64,000 nucleotides of DNA, from contig OZ245780.1 in NCBI GenBank assembly GCA_965227905.1, forward strand, positions 2,232,001-2,296,000, in the 5' to 3' direction. How positions within the stretch are numbered: the first letter of the stretch is position 1; the number at the start of each line of letters is the position of its first letter. The notes under the pieces were generated by a model. That model was given only the letters and a program-made list of their open reading frames with translations. It ran no database searches and had not been told where the DNA came from. Origin of the DNA: CBDDHT01 sp965227905. Lineage in GTDB: Bacteria; Pseudomonadota; Alphaproteobacteria; Rhizobiales; Methyloligellaceae. The translations under genes and the position numbers were made by a program. This document shows positions 32,432 to 41,837 of this stretch, in pieces.

Positions 32432-33208
32432 CTAATTTGCCTGTTCGTCGTCGTCGTCCGTCTCGTCTTTGTTGTGCCATCGTTCCTGCGTCAACGCAGA
32501 TGCAACGAGCCCAGTCGGCACGGCAACGACGCCCAGGCCCACCAACAGCACGAAGAACGTAAAGACGCGGCCGCCGAACGTGACTGGGAAGATGTCGCCG
32601 TAGCCGACAGTCGTGAGCGTGACGACAGACCACCAAAGGCTGTGTGGGATGGATGCGAAGGCCTCGGGTTGGGCTTCGTGTTCGAAGTAATAGATGCCGA
32701 CGGCACTCAGATAGAGCAGCAAAAGTGCCATGCCGGCGAACACGACAAGCTCATCGCTGACGCGTTTGAAAGCGGTCATCAAATGCTCGGCAGCCCGCAT
32801 ATGACGGAACAGTTTGAGCAGTCGCAAGAGACGAAGCAGGCGGAATGCACGTACGGAGCGCAGGTCCGTGCCGAGGCCAATGTAGAAGGGAAGGACGGCG
32901 ACAAGGTCGATCATCCCCCAGAAGCTGAAGATGTATTTGCGCGGACGTTCGGCCGCCAGAAGGCGCACGATATATTCGAAGGTGAAGACGACGACAACGA
33001 AGGCCTCTTCGATCCGGAGGGCTGTGTAGAGCCAGGGCGGCAGACCGGGCATCGACTCGATGGTCAGCGCGATGACCGATATGACGATCAGAATGCAGAT
33101 GATCAGATCGAACTTGCGCCCGAAACGTGGATCGTCGCCGCGAACGAGGGCTTCAAGCGTGCGACGCCATTTGGGTCTTGTGCTGGTGGCAGTGGCGGGT
33201 TCGGCCAT
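32432..33208 (-). CDS. Voltage-gated potassium channel
   Basis: The 258-residue protein has six transmembrane segments. S4 is the Arg ladder RSVRAFRLLRLLRLLKLF (~residues 117-135). The pore loop has the potassium selectivity filter TTVGYGD (~200), and the last helix is FFVLLVGLGVVAVP. The C-terminus is short and acidic (DETDDDDEQ), with no cyclic-nucleotide or RCK domain. It conducts potassium across the inner membrane in response to voltage. It stands alone, convergent with the CRISPR locus. Confidence 0.93.
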   Translation of the reverse strand: MAEPATATSTRPKWRRTLEALVRGDDPRFGRKFDLIICILIVISVIALTIESMPGLPPWLYTALRIEEAFVVVVFTFEYIVRLLAAERPRKYIFSFWGMIDLVAVLPFYIGLGTDLRSVRAFRLLRLLRLLKLFRHMRAAEHLMTAFKRVSDELVVFAGMALLLLYLSAVGIYYFEHEAQPEAFASIPHSLWWSVVTLTTVGYGDIFPVTFGGRVFTFFVLLVGLGVVAVPTGLVASALTQERWHNKDETDDDDEQAN

Positions 33209-33356
33209 GGCAAAGGGCCTCGTTGGTGTCGGGTGTGCGTAGTCTAGAGGAAAGTCAGCTCAAAGAGCATCGGGGAAGTTTCGATGGCGATTGGGTCGAC
33301 AAGAAGGTTGCGGTGGCGATTCAGGATTGAGCGATACAGGCGTAGGATTTTTAGGA

Positions 33357-33850
33357 CGGAAATGCGGTTGTATCCAGTTCGACATCCCGGACTTGATCCG
33401 GGATCAATGTGAAAGTGCACGATCTGGCAGTGCTGCCCTGGGCCCCGGATCAAGTCCGGGGCGTAGTGTTATTCGATCTGCACACTGAGACTCAATGTTG
33501 CGACGGTGACGTTTTGCTTCTCATTGTTCTTGCGGAAATGCGGTTGTATCGAGTTCGACATCCCGGACCTGATCCGGGATCCAGAGTGAAAGTGCACGAT
33601 CTGGCGGTGCTGTCCTGTGCCCTGGATCAAGTCCGGGGCGTTGTTTTATTCGATCTGTACGCTCACACTCAATGCTGCGACGGTGACGTTTTGCTTCTCA
33701 TTGCTCTTGCGGAAATGCGGTTGTATCCAGTTCGACATCCCGGACTTGATCCGGGATCCAGGGCGAAAGTGCACGATCTGGCGGTGCCGCTCTGGGCCCC
33801 GGATCAAGTCCGGGGCGTAGTCTTATTGAATCTGCACACACAATGCACTG
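33357..33850. repeat. Three tandem ~177-bp units with palindromic REP-like cores
   Basis: Units start at 33357, 33533 and 33710 (each with CGGAAATGCGGTTGTATC or a near variant); the third is cut short near 33850. Each unit holds two inverted elements, CCCGGACTTGATCCGGG and, ~55 bp on, CCCCGGATCAAGTCCGGGG, plus a spacer rich in coding-like sequence. The palindrome core is of the extragenic repeat type common in alphaproteobacterial genomes. The long plus-strand open frame across it is a by-product of the period being divisible by three. Confidence 0.88.
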
Positions 33851-33915
33851 TGGGTGTCGGCTGATTTCCCTTGGTGTTTGAAGGAATGCAATCACTGCCC
33901 GAGTCGGGCAGGAGG

Positions 33916-36900
33916 TCAAACCGCTTCGAGATATTGTTCGGCTTCTTCGAGGGTGACGGAGACCAGTTGGCTGACGCCGCGCTCTGCCATGGTCACGCCG
34001 AACAGGCGGTTCATCTGCGCCATCGTCACCGGGTGATGGGTGATGATGAGAAAGCGCGTGTCGGTCATGCGCGTCATCTCGTTCATCATCTTGCAGAAGC
34101 GCTCGACATTCGCGTCGTCGAGCGGGGCGTCGACCTCGTCGAGCACGCAGATTGGCGACGGGTTTGTCAGGAACACGGCGAAGATCAGCGCCAGAGCCGT
34201 CAGGGCCTTTTCACCGCCTGAAAGCAGAGACAGGACTTGCGGCTTCTTTCCGGGTGGGCGGGCCAAAATCTCAAGACCGGACTCGAGCGGGTCATCCGAC
34301 TCCACCAATTCCAGACTGGCCTCGCCGCCGGCGAAGAGAGTCGTGAAGAGGGATTTGAAGTGCGTGTTGACCTCTTCGAACGCCTCGAGCAGGCGCTTGC
34401 GTCCCTCGCGATTGAGGTTCGAAATGCCGTGCCTGAGTTTGGCAATCGCCTCGATGAGATCCTCGCGTTCGGTCTCGAGATTGTCGAGTTCGCCGCCAAG
34501 CTCTTCGGCTTCCTCTTCCGCGCGCAGGTTCACGCCGCCAAGGCGCTCGCGCTCGGCACGTAGCTTGTTGACCTTTGCGTCTGCGTCCTCGGCCGATGGT
34601 AGCGGGGCGCCTTCCTTGAGGGCGGCGATCCCGAGGCACTCTTCAGGAGCGCATTCGAGCTGGTCGCGGATGACGCGTGCCTGTTCGGCACGCCGCTCAC
34701 GCGCGCCTTCTAGGCGGGCTTCGATGCGAGCGCGTTCCTCGCGGGCCGTACCCAACTCGCCCTGGATGTCGCGTAGCGCCGTGTCGGCGGCTCGGAGAAG
34801 ATTCTCGGCCGCTGCCAGAGCATCGGCCGCCGCGTTGCGCTCGTCTTCCGCGATCGTGACCTGGTTCAACAGTTTCTGGCGCCGCTCGGCGATCTGATCG
34901 GGAAGGACGGCGAGGCTCTCAAGTTCCGTCTGGGTTTCGGCAGTGCGATCCGTCAGCGAGGTTGCCTGTTCTTCGGCGCTGGCAATCCTGTTCGTCCAAC
35001 GGGTTCTCTCGCCCGAGATGGCTTTCAGTCTTTCCTGCCGCAGTGTCAGCTCCCGCTCAAGCGCGTTGAAGGCTGCGCGGGCATCGGCATGGGCAGTGCG
35101 CTTTTCGTTGACGACCTCGCGCTGCGATTGCAGGTCCGCTTCCAGTGCTTCGAGGGCCGTTACGTCGCCAAGAGCGGCCTGAGCCTCGGCAAAGGCCTGG
35201 CGCGCTTCGGCGAGTGTCTCGGCGGTGCGGGTCTCGGCTTCGGTCAAGGCACCAAGTTCCTGACTGGCATCACGGGCCGCATGCTCTGCGGCTGCGAGTT
35301 CGTCCCTGGCGCGGCTGAGAGTGGACATGGCGGTCCGCCAGGTCTCCCGGACTTGTTTCTCATGCCCCACCGCTTGCGAGGCTGCGGCGCTTACGGTGAT
35401 AAGTTCGGCCTCTGCCGCCTGTGCTTCGCCGCGCGCCGCTTCCGATTCCCGCGCCAGACCTTCAAGTCTGTTGCGCTCGGCCAGCCTGGTCGCAGCTGCC
35501 GTCGGGGCATCGGCAGCAGCCGTATAGCCGTCCCAGCGCCAAAGATCGCCTTCGCGCGATACGAGACGCTGGCCGGATTTCAGACTGTCCTGGAGAAAGC
35601 GTCCGCGCTCGCGGTCCACAACACCGACCTGTGCCAGTCGGCGCGTCAGCGCATTTGGCGCTTCGACGAACCGATGTAGAGGTTCAACGCCCGCCGGCAG
35701 TTCCGGATCGTTGCCGGACGGCGAGAGAATCCCCCGCCAGTGCGCCGGAGCGGAAAGATCGTCGGGCGCAGTCAGATCATCGCCAAGTGCGGCACCAAGC
35801 GCCAGCTCGAAGCCGGGTGCGACGCGCATCTCATCGACAATGGGTGGGTGGGTATTGTCGTCTGACGGTCGGAGCAGCTTGGTGAGGGTCTGGACTTCGG
35901 TTTCGAGTTCCTGCGCGCGCAGCGCTGTCTTGCGTGCATGCTCGCGAGCTTCCGCTTCCGCCTCGCGCGAGGTGGTCGTGCTCGCCTCAGCGGCGCCGAC
36001 GGCGTCTTCGTGCGACTTTGCGTCTTCGCCAAGGCGTGTGACGCGTTCGGCAAGGGCCGTCATGTCGCCATGCAGACTGTGTTCGTGACGAACACGTTCG
36101 AGTTTTGCAGCAATTTCCGCTGCTTCCCGTTCGGCGCGCTGAATACGGGCCTCTTCGGTCTGGACCGATTTTTCCTGTTGCTGGCGCTCGGAGCGGGCCG
36201 CAGCATGCGCACTTGAGATTTCCGAAAGCCTGGCTTCGACCTCGCCGAGTTCGTTGCCTGCTGTGTCCATGACCTCGCGGGCTTCGATCTCGAGATCGGC
36301 ACGTCCGGCTATGGCCTGTGTCAGCTCGGCCTCTTCGCGCTCGAGGCCGGCGAGAACGTCTGCGGCTTCCGTGCGGGCTTCACGTTCACGGGTGATGTCG
36401 CGCTGCATCTGTTCGAGACGCGCTTCAAGATCGCGACGGCGCTCCTCGATGCGGGCTTCTTCCTTCTCCAGCGTGTCGCGCTCGACCGTCAGGCGATGGA
36501 GAACGGCGCCGCGTGTTGCTTCTTCGTCGCGGAGTTTCGGCAGGACTTCTGACGCATCGACCTGCGCCGTGATGGCCTCGGCCTCGGCCGCCGTCAATCG
36601 ACCGACCTCGCGGACGGTGTTCTGCATGGCGGCCTCTTCCGCCTCGACACTGTCGCATGCAGCCGTCCAGTAGATGTGATGGCGCAAGGCGTCGGCTTCG
36701 CGGACTTTGCCCGACAGATCCTTGTAGCGCTTTGCCTGACGCGCCTGACGCTTGAGGCCTTGGAGCTGCGCGGTCATCTGGCCGGAGAGGTCCTGCAAAC
36801 GCTCGAGATTGCTCTCGGCCGCATTGAGGCGCAGTTCGGCTTCGTGACGGCGGGAGTGAAGCCCGGCAATGCCTGCAGCGTCTTCCAGGATTCGGCGCCG

Positions 36901-37377
36901 CTGCTGTGGCTTGGCGCCGACGATCTCGCCGATCCGACCTTGTTGAACCAGGGCCGGAGAGCGCGCGCCGGTGGCAGCGTCTTCGAACAGCAGACGAATA
37001 TCGCGGGCACGAACGTCTTTGCCGTTGAGCTTGTAGGCCGAGCCGACTTCACGCTCGATGCGTCGTGCGACTTCGATCTGATCGCTATCGTTGAATTCTG
37101 CCGGTGCTTTGCGTTCCGAGTTGTCCAGGAAGATCGTTACTTCCGCCATATTGCGCGACGGCCGCTTGTCAGTGCCCGCAAAAATGACGTCGTCCATAGC
37201 GGAGCCGCGCATGCTTTTGTAGGACGTCTCGCCCATGACCCAGCGGAGCGCTTCGAGCAGATTCGATTTGCCGCAACCGTTCGGTCCGACAACACCGGTC
37301 AGCCCGCGCTCGATGACTAGCTCGGTCGGCTCAACAAACGATTTGAAGCCCAAGAGCCTCAGTCGCGCGATCTTCAC
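33916..37377 (-). CDS. smc: Chromosome segregation ATPase SMC
   Basis: The 1153-residue protein has the full SMC layout: N-terminal head with Walker A GPNGCGKSN (~residues 32-40) and the Q-loop region LVQQGRIGEIV, two long coiled-coil arms (~170-480 and ~650-1000) around a hinge (~500-640), and a C-terminal head with signature LLSGGEKALTALAL, Walker B ICVLDEVDAPLDD and the H-loop LIITHHP. It organises and segregates the chromosome as a dimer with ScpA/ScpB. ATG 37377 lies at the aligned family start (KIARLRLLGFKSFVEP). Confidence 0.96.
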   Translation of the reverse strand: MKIARLRLLGFKSFVEPTELVIERGLTGVVGPNGCGKSNLLEALRWVMGETSYKSMRGSAMDDVIFAGTDKRPSRNMAEVTIFLDNSERKAPAEFNDSDQIEVARRIEREVGSAYKLNGKDVRARDIRLLFEDAATGARSPALVQQGRIGEIVGAKPQQRRRILEDAAGIAGLHSRRHEAELRLNAAESNLERLQDLSGQMTAQLQGLKRQARQAKRYKDLSGKVREADALRHHIYWTAACDSVEAEEAAMQNTVREVGRLTAAEAEAITAQVDASEVLPKLRDEEATRGAVLHRLTVERDTLEKEEARIEERRRDLEARLEQMQRDITREREARTEAADVLAGLEREEAELTQAIAGRADLEIEAREVMDTAGNELGEVEARLSEISSAHAAARSERQQQEKSVQTEEARIQRAEREAAEIAAKLERVRHEHSLHGDMTALAERVTRLGEDAKSHEDAVGAAEASTTTSREAEAEAREHARKTALRAQELETEVQTLTKLLRPSDDNTHPPIVDEMRVAPGFELALGAALGDDLTAPDDLSAPAHWRGILSPSGNDPELPAGVEPLHRFVEAPNALTRRLAQVGVVDRERGRFLQDSLKSGQRLVSREGDLWRWDGYTAAADAPTAAATRLAERNRLEGLARESEAARGEAQAAEAELITVSAAASQAVGHEKQVRETWRTAMSTLSRARDELAAAEHAARDASQELGALTEAETRTAETLAEARQAFAEAQAALGDVTALEALEADLQSQREVVNEKRTAHADARAAFNALERELTLRQERLKAISGERTRWTNRIASAEEQATSLTDRTAETQTELESLAVLPDQIAERRQKLLNQVTIAEDERNAAADALAAAENLLRAADTALRDIQGELGTAREERARIEARLEGARERRAEQARVIRDQLECAPEECLGIAALKEGAPLPSAEDADAKVNKLRAERERLGGVNLRAEEEAEELGGELDNLETEREDLIEAIAKLRHGISNLNREGRKRLLEAFEEVNTHFKSLFTTLFAGGEASLELVESDDPLESGLEILARPPGKKPQVLSLLSGGEKALTALALIFAVFLTNPSPICVLDEVDAPLDDANVERFCKMMNEMTRMTDTRFLIITHHPVTMAQMNRLFGVTMAERGVSQLVSVTLEEAEQYLEAV

Positions 37378-37453
37378 GTTCGTTTAGTCCCTCAAATGGG
37401 GGAGGCAGACTGCCTAACTGTTTGGCAATTCGATCAGGGTTTTTATGTGACCG

Positions 37454-38122
37454 TTAGCTGCTCTTCAGCTCGATCATGGCTTTGACCTGCTCGAATGTCA
37501 GGGCACCTCGTGTCTTCTTCCCATTGATGAAGAAGGTCGGCGTCCCCGACACGCCAAATTCCCGTCCCCGCTGCTTCACCCACACCAGCCCGTCGATAAT
37601 CGCTTGATTCGCGACGCATTTGTCAAATGTTGCGCGTGTCATGCCGGTCTGGGCGGCGATCTTGAAGATGGGGTCGTGGCGCACTTCCTGCGAGACCCAG
37701 CTGCGCTGCTGCGCAAGGAATTTCTCTGTTAAAATGAAGAACTTATCGGCAGGAGCACAGCGCGTAACAACGGCGGCTGCAGCGGCCTGGCGACCGATCG
37801 GAAATTCTCGCAAAATATATCGCGCTTTTCCGGTGTCGATGTAGGCTTTTTTGACCTGCTTGAACGTTTTTTGATGAAACGCCCGACAATGTGGACAAGT
37901 CAGAGAGGCATATTCGACGATCGTAACAGGGGCATCCGCGCGGCCCATTGTCCTGTCGCCAAGGGGGCCTGCTTCCAATAATGCGGTGGCTGTCGGTGTG
38001 CCATCCGGATTCAGACGACTGGCCTCGCGCACGGCATCGCCACTGCTGCCAGCCTGGCAGCCCGCAAGGCTGAGCACGCCCGTCATCAGAAGTGCGAAAA
38101 GTACCTGTCGTTGTCTGACCAC
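37454..38122 (-). CDS. DsbA-family thiol oxidoreductase, predicted lipoprotein
   Basis: The 222-residue protein has a signal ending in the lipobox LAGC (Cys22) and a thioredoxin/DsbA fold with the redox motif CPHC (C76, C79) in YASLTCPHCRAFH and the cis-proline loop SGTPTFFING. It should act in the periplasm, anchored to the inner or outer membrane. It is adjacent to a second DsbA-like gene on the same strand, and the pair sits between mutY and smc, where Hyphomicrobiales usually have one or two such genes. Confidence 0.88.
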   Translation of the reverse strand: MVRQRQVLFALLMTGVLSLAGCQAGSSGDAVREASRLNPDGTPTATALLEAGPLGDRTMGRADAPVTIVEYASLTCPHCRAFHQKTFKQVKKAYIDTGKARYILREFPIGRQAAAAAVVTRCAPADKFFILTEKFLAQQRSWVSQEVRHDPIFKIAAQTGMTRATFDKCVANQAIIDGLVWVKQRGREFGVSGTPTFFINGKKTRGALTFEQVKAMIELKSS

Positions 38123-38250
38123 ACCAAACCTCCCCCAAGGAATTGGCTACACTTATAACTTTTTTCTATGTCGCCAATCATGCACCGGCTGGCGGCTGTG
38201 GACAATGCCACGCCGCCAGCCGTTATCTGGATGAAAGGATTGGTGCCGTG

Positions 38251-38979
38251 TCAGCCTTTCAGAAATGGCTCCATCGCTTCTTCGAGCTGCCTCAGGCTGC
38301 TGACGCCGCGGACCATCGTGCCGTTGACGAAGAATGTGGGCGTCGACTGGACTTTGAAGACCTCGTTGCCGCGGGTGCGGACCTTGATGATGTTGTCCAG
38401 TAGTGCCTGGTCGCCAAGGCATTCATCGAACGACTTTTTCGACATGCCGACCTGCTTTGCGATATTGAAGAGCTGGTCGAGTGGCTTTTTCTCGCCTTCC
38501 GGCAGACCTTCGCCGAAGGCCCAGACGCTCTGCTTTTCATAGATCGCTTCGACAAACGGATTATATTTTTCCGGCGCTGCGCAACGGGTCAGCATTGCTG
38601 CGGTGACCGCTAAATTATTGAGCGGGAATTCCCGGACGATGTAACGAACCTTGCCCGTCTCGATGTATTTTTTCTTCAGGTCCGGCAGGATCGTCTTGTG
38701 GAAGTTCGCGCAGTGCGGGCAGGTCATCGACGAATACTCGATGATGGTGACCGGCGCATTTGCATCGCCGACAGGATGATCGGGCAGGGCGCCCTTTTCC
38801 ATCAGCTGGGCGAACAGCGGATTGCCTTTGCCGCTCTGGGCTTCGGTGTCACCGCCAAGGAAATAGTATCCTCCGACTCCGGCCACGGCTGCAGCGCCGA
38901 GTCCGAGCATCATCACATTGCGGCGGGACGTGCCCGCGCTCGAACCTTTCGCGTCTTCGCTCACAGTCTTATCCTCCAT
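38251..38979 (-). CDS. DsbA-family thiol oxidoreductase with twin-arginine-like N-terminus
   Basis: This 242-residue protein is similar to its downstream neighbour: redox motif CPHC (C87, C90) in EYSSMTCPHCANFH and cis-proline loop VQSTPTFFVNG. The N-terminus has SRRNVMML before a hydrophobic Ala/Gly stretch (residues 24-40), so export by Tat or a membrane anchor is likely. The two proteins are parologous in layout, probably an old duplication, but differ in export signal. Confidence 0.87.
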   Translation of the reverse strand: MEDKTVSEDAKGSSAGTSRRNVMMLGLGAAAVAGVGGYYFLGGDTEAQSGKGNPLFAQLMEKGALPDHPVGDANAPVTIIEYSSMTCPHCANFHKTILPDLKKKYIETGKVRYIVREFPLNNLAVTAAMLTRCAAPEKYNPFVEAIYEKQSVWAFGEGLPEGEKKPLDQLFNIAKQVGMSKKSFDECLGDQALLDNIIKVRTRGNEVFKVQSTPTFFVNGTMVRGVSSLRQLEEAMEPFLKG

Positions 38980-39153
38980 ATCGTCGGACCGGTCCCAAAA
39001 GCTCGGGCGTTGCGGTCGTCCGTCTACGTTTCAATCGTTTCTCTACCACGGCGATAAACCGGCGGCCATCTCACATCCGCGTGTTGGCGGTGTTACTTGG
39101 GCCATAAGTTAAGAACGAATTGGACGCTTTTGCGTTCACGCTTCAGATGGAAT

Positions 39154-39708
39154 CTAGTCTTTTTCCGGCGCTGCAACGCGATCACCGAGCCGCTGCACAG
39201 CCGCACGCAAACCCTCGTCTTCGATGCCGGATAGGTCCAAATCCGCCGAGGCGAGGTCAGTGTTCCGTCTTGCTGAAAAACCTCGTTCCTGGGGATTCTT
39301 TCTGCGCCTTCTGACAGGGCCCTGAACGATCTTGATCCGTCCGATCGCCCGGTAGCCAAAAAACGTATTGATGCGCTCGATCAACTGGGGAACGGCATGT
39401 TGCACTTCTAGTGCGCGCGGACCATCCACGCGAAGAATCATCGTTGCGCAATCCTGAGCATTGCGGGCGAGGGTGTCGTCGTCGTCGCTCTCGAAAGCCC
39501 GCCGCGGCCAGGTCAGTTTTTCGGGCTGCGTGAAACCGGCAAATTCGGCGCCGATAATGACCGGCCAATCTGTAATCAGGGTTGCGGAAGGGAATCCATT
39601 GGCTTCCAGTGCCGGCCGGGCGATGTCGGGCACGAACGCGCCTACGGCCGTCGCCGTCGCGTATCGCGACCTGCGCCGGGCCTTGGTGCTTTTCGCGCGC
39701 TCGCTCAT
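39154..39708 (-). CDS. DUF721/DciA-like protein
   Basis: The 184-residue protein shows the DUF721 core at ~20-125 (DWPVIIGAEFAGFTQPEKL, LRVDGPRALEVQHAVPQLIERINTFFGY). DciA relatives load the replicative helicase; whether this alphaproteobacterial form does so is inference. The C-terminal 60 residues are basic and probably disordered. It is divergent from mutY, with 58 bp between the starts. Confidence 0.8.
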   Translation of the reverse strand: MSERAKSTKARRRSRYATATAVGAFVPDIARPALEANGFPSATLITDWPVIIGAEFAGFTQPEKLTWPRRAFESDDDDTLARNAQDCATMILRVDGPRALEVQHAVPQLIERINTFFGYRAIGRIKIVQGPVRRRRKNPQERGFSARRNTDLASADLDLSGIEDEGLRAAVQRLGDRVAAPEKD

Positions 39709-39766
39709 GTGGAAAACCGCTTTTCTGCCGCTGGCGTCAACGCAACGCCTCTACCATAAGGAAACC

Positions 39767-40888
39767 ATGGCGCGAAAGAACGAGCAAATGAAACCCGAAG
39801 CCGCCTGGCCCAAAGGACGCCGGCGTAACGCTGTTAAGGCACTGCTCGACTGGTACGACCGGTCGGGGCGGACCTTGCCCTGGCGGTCGGGCAGGGGTGT
39901 CACAGCGAACCCCTATCATGTCTGGCTCAGCGAAATCATGCTCCAACAGACGACCGTCAAAGCGGTTGCGCCCTATTTCGCCGAATTCTTGAGGCGTTGG
40001 CCGCGTGTCGAAATGCTTGCTTCGGCTGATCGCGATGAGGTGTTGGCAGCCTGGGCGGGGCTTGGTTACTACGCCCGGGCTCGAAACATGCACAGTTGCG
40101 CACAAACGATCGTCGCGGACCATGGCGGGCGTTTTCCCGATACCGAAGAGGCTCTCCTCAAGCTGCCCGGAGTGGGGGCCTATACGGCTGCAGCCATCGC
40201 CGCCATAGCCTTCGACCGGCCGGCAACCGTCGTCGACGGGAATGTTGAGCGCGTCGTCTCTCGGCTGTTTGCCGTGCAGATCCCCATGCCAACAGCAAAG
40301 ACCGACATCCGGCGCCATGCGGGGACACTGACCCCGGCGAGCCGGCCCGGGGATTTCGCGCAAGCGATGATGGACCTCGGGGCAACGATCTGCACGCCGC
40401 GGCGTCCGGCCTGTGCCCTTTGCCCACTAATGAAAGACTGCGAGGGGCGGATTGCAGGTATTGCCGAAACTCTGCCGATCAAGGCGGTCAAGGCCGAGCG
40501 GCCGACGCGGGAAGGGAATGCCTATTTTGCCGTTCGCAGCGATGGTGCCGTCCTGCTGAGAAAACGTCCGGACAAGGGCCTCCTCGGCGGGATGATGGAG
40601 GTTCCCAGCGGCGAGTGGTCGACGCAGAGCAGACAGGAAGGCGGAAATGGCGAGGCACCGATCTCAGCGGACTGGGACCGGCTGCCGGGAAGCGTCCGGC
40701 ATACATTTACGCATTTCAATCTCGAATTGACGGTCTATGCCGCATTGGTCGCGGCGTCTGACGCTGCAACAAACGGCGCTCTTCCAACTGGCGCTCGATG
40801 GGTTGCTGAAAACGATATCGGCGATCAAGCGCTGCCAAGCGTCATGCGCAAAGTTATTGCGCACGGGCTTGAGCATCTATTTGACTAA
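39767..40888 (+). CDS. mutY: A/G-specific adenine glycosylase MutY
   Basis: The 373-residue base-excision repair enzyme removes adenine opposite 8-oxoguanine. Features are the catalytic Glu in SEIMLQQTTV, helix-hairpin-helix LPGVGAYTAAAI, catalytic Asp in ATVVDGNVERV, the 4Fe-4S loop with Cys spacing C-x6-C-x2-C-x5-C (CTPRRPACALCPLMKDC), and a C-terminal NUDIX-like 8-oxoG recognition domain (LLRKRPDKGLLGGMMEVP). ATG 39767 follows AAGGAA; the open frame extends upstream but antisense to the DUF721 gene. Confidence 0.95.
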   Translation: MARKNEQMKPEAAWPKGRRRNAVKALLDWYDRSGRTLPWRSGRGVTANPYHVWLSEIMLQQTTVKAVAPYFAEFLRRWPRVEMLASADRDEVLAAWAGLGYYARARNMHSCAQTIVADHGGRFPDTEEALLKLPGVGAYTAAAIAAIAFDRPATVVDGNVERVVSRLFAVQIPMPTAKTDIRRHAGTLTPASRPGDFAQAMMDLGATICTPRRPACALCPLMKDCEGRIAGIAETLPIKAVKAERPTREGNAYFAVRSDGAVLLRKRPDKGLLGGMMEVPSGEWSTQSRQEGGNGEAPISADWDRLPGSVRHTFTHFNLELTVYAALVAASDAATNGALPTGARWVAENDIGDQALPSVMRKVIAHGLEHLFD

Positions 40889-40996
40889 GTCTTTTAGAGT
40901 CGCCATCGCGACATACGGACGCAAGAGCCGGAAGGCGGAAACAACCGTCATAAACGGCCGATAGGGTGCGACCGCATTGGTCAGGAAGCATCGATC

Positions 40997-41761
40997 GTGT
41001 TCTCACTTGCAGGAAAGAAGGCACTCGTTGTTGGCATTGCCAACGAAGACTCGATTGCCTACGGCTGCGCGAAGGCATTTCGCGAACAGGGCGCGGCGCT
41101 GGGTGTTACCTATTTGAACGAAAAGGCTGAGGGATTTGTCCGGCCAATTGCCGAGGCGCTTGGCGCAGAAATTGTTGAGCCGCTGGATGTGCGAGAGGAC
41201 GGTCAGTTTGAGCGTCTTTTCGAGTCCGTTCGCCAGACATGGAAAACGGTCGATATCTGCCTGCATTCGATCGCCTATTGTCCGAAAGATGATCTTCATG
41301 CACGGGTGCTCGACTGCTCGCGCGAAGGGTTCGGCACGGCCATGGATATTTCTGTCCACTCTTTCATCCGTATGGTGCGAGGAGCGGAGCCGCTTATGCC
41401 GGCAGGCGGATCATGCATGACGATTTCTTTCCTAGGTTCAGAGAAAGTGGTCGAGCATTATAATGTCATGGGGCCAGTGAAAGCGGCCCTTGAATCCGCC
41501 ACGCGCTACATGGCTGCCGAACTGGGAGCCAAGCAAATCAGCGTGCACGCCTTATCGCCGGGGCCGCTGAAGACTCGTGCGGCGTCGGGCATTGCGCATT
41601 TCGATGAGCTTATGCGTCAGTCGGCGGAGCGGGCACCAACCAACCAGTTGGCGACGATCGAAGACATTGGAGCCTATGCGGCTTTTCTGGCCAGTCCGGA
41701 AGCAGCGAATGTGACCGGCGGTATTCACTATATCGACGGCGGCTACCACATCGTCGGATAG
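40997..41761 (+). CDS. fabI: Enoyl-[acyl-carrier-protein] reductase (NADH)
   Basis: This 254-residue member of the SDR superfamily has the FabI-specific nucleotide site GIANEDSIAYGCA and the catalytic Tyr-x6-Lys spacing in HYNVMGPVKAALE (ordinary SDRs have Tyr-x3-Lys), with GPLKTRAASGI before the substrate loop. It performs the last step of fatty-acid elongation. The sequence around the substrate loop diverges from the housekeeping FabI pattern, and many relatives carry two copies, so this may be a second isozyme. It stands between mutY and ccrM as a single gene. Confidence 0.9.
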   Translation: MFSLAGKKALVVGIANEDSIAYGCAKAFREQGAALGVTYLNEKAEGFVRPIAEALGAEIVEPLDVREDGQFERLFESVRQTWKTVDICLHSIAYCPKDDLHARVLDCSREGFGTAMDISVHSFIRMVRGAEPLMPAGGSCMTISFLGSEKVVEHYNVMGPVKAALESATRYMAAELGAKQISVHALSPGPLKTRAASGIAHFDELMRQSAERAPTNQLATIEDIGAYAAFLASPEAANVTGGIHYIDGGYHIVG

Positions 41762-41837
41762 CGCAATCGGACGAGTGGGATGAGACTTTGCGCCCAGTTG
41801 GACGCGACGTCGTTATGCGACCACGATCGAAAACCGG

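Noticed and set aside
32225..33247. 340-codon frame antisense to the potassium channel
   Set aside because: The opposite strand carries the TTVGYGD channel; this frame is low-complexity Asp/Glu/Gln-rich shadow sequence.
33409..33864. Plus-strand 151-codon open frame with threefold internal repeats
   Set aside because: It is the translation of the 177-bp tandem repeat, whose period keeps frame. It has no ribosome site and no unique sequence; the RHPGLDPGSR-like text is the usual translation of alphaproteobacterial REP palindromes.
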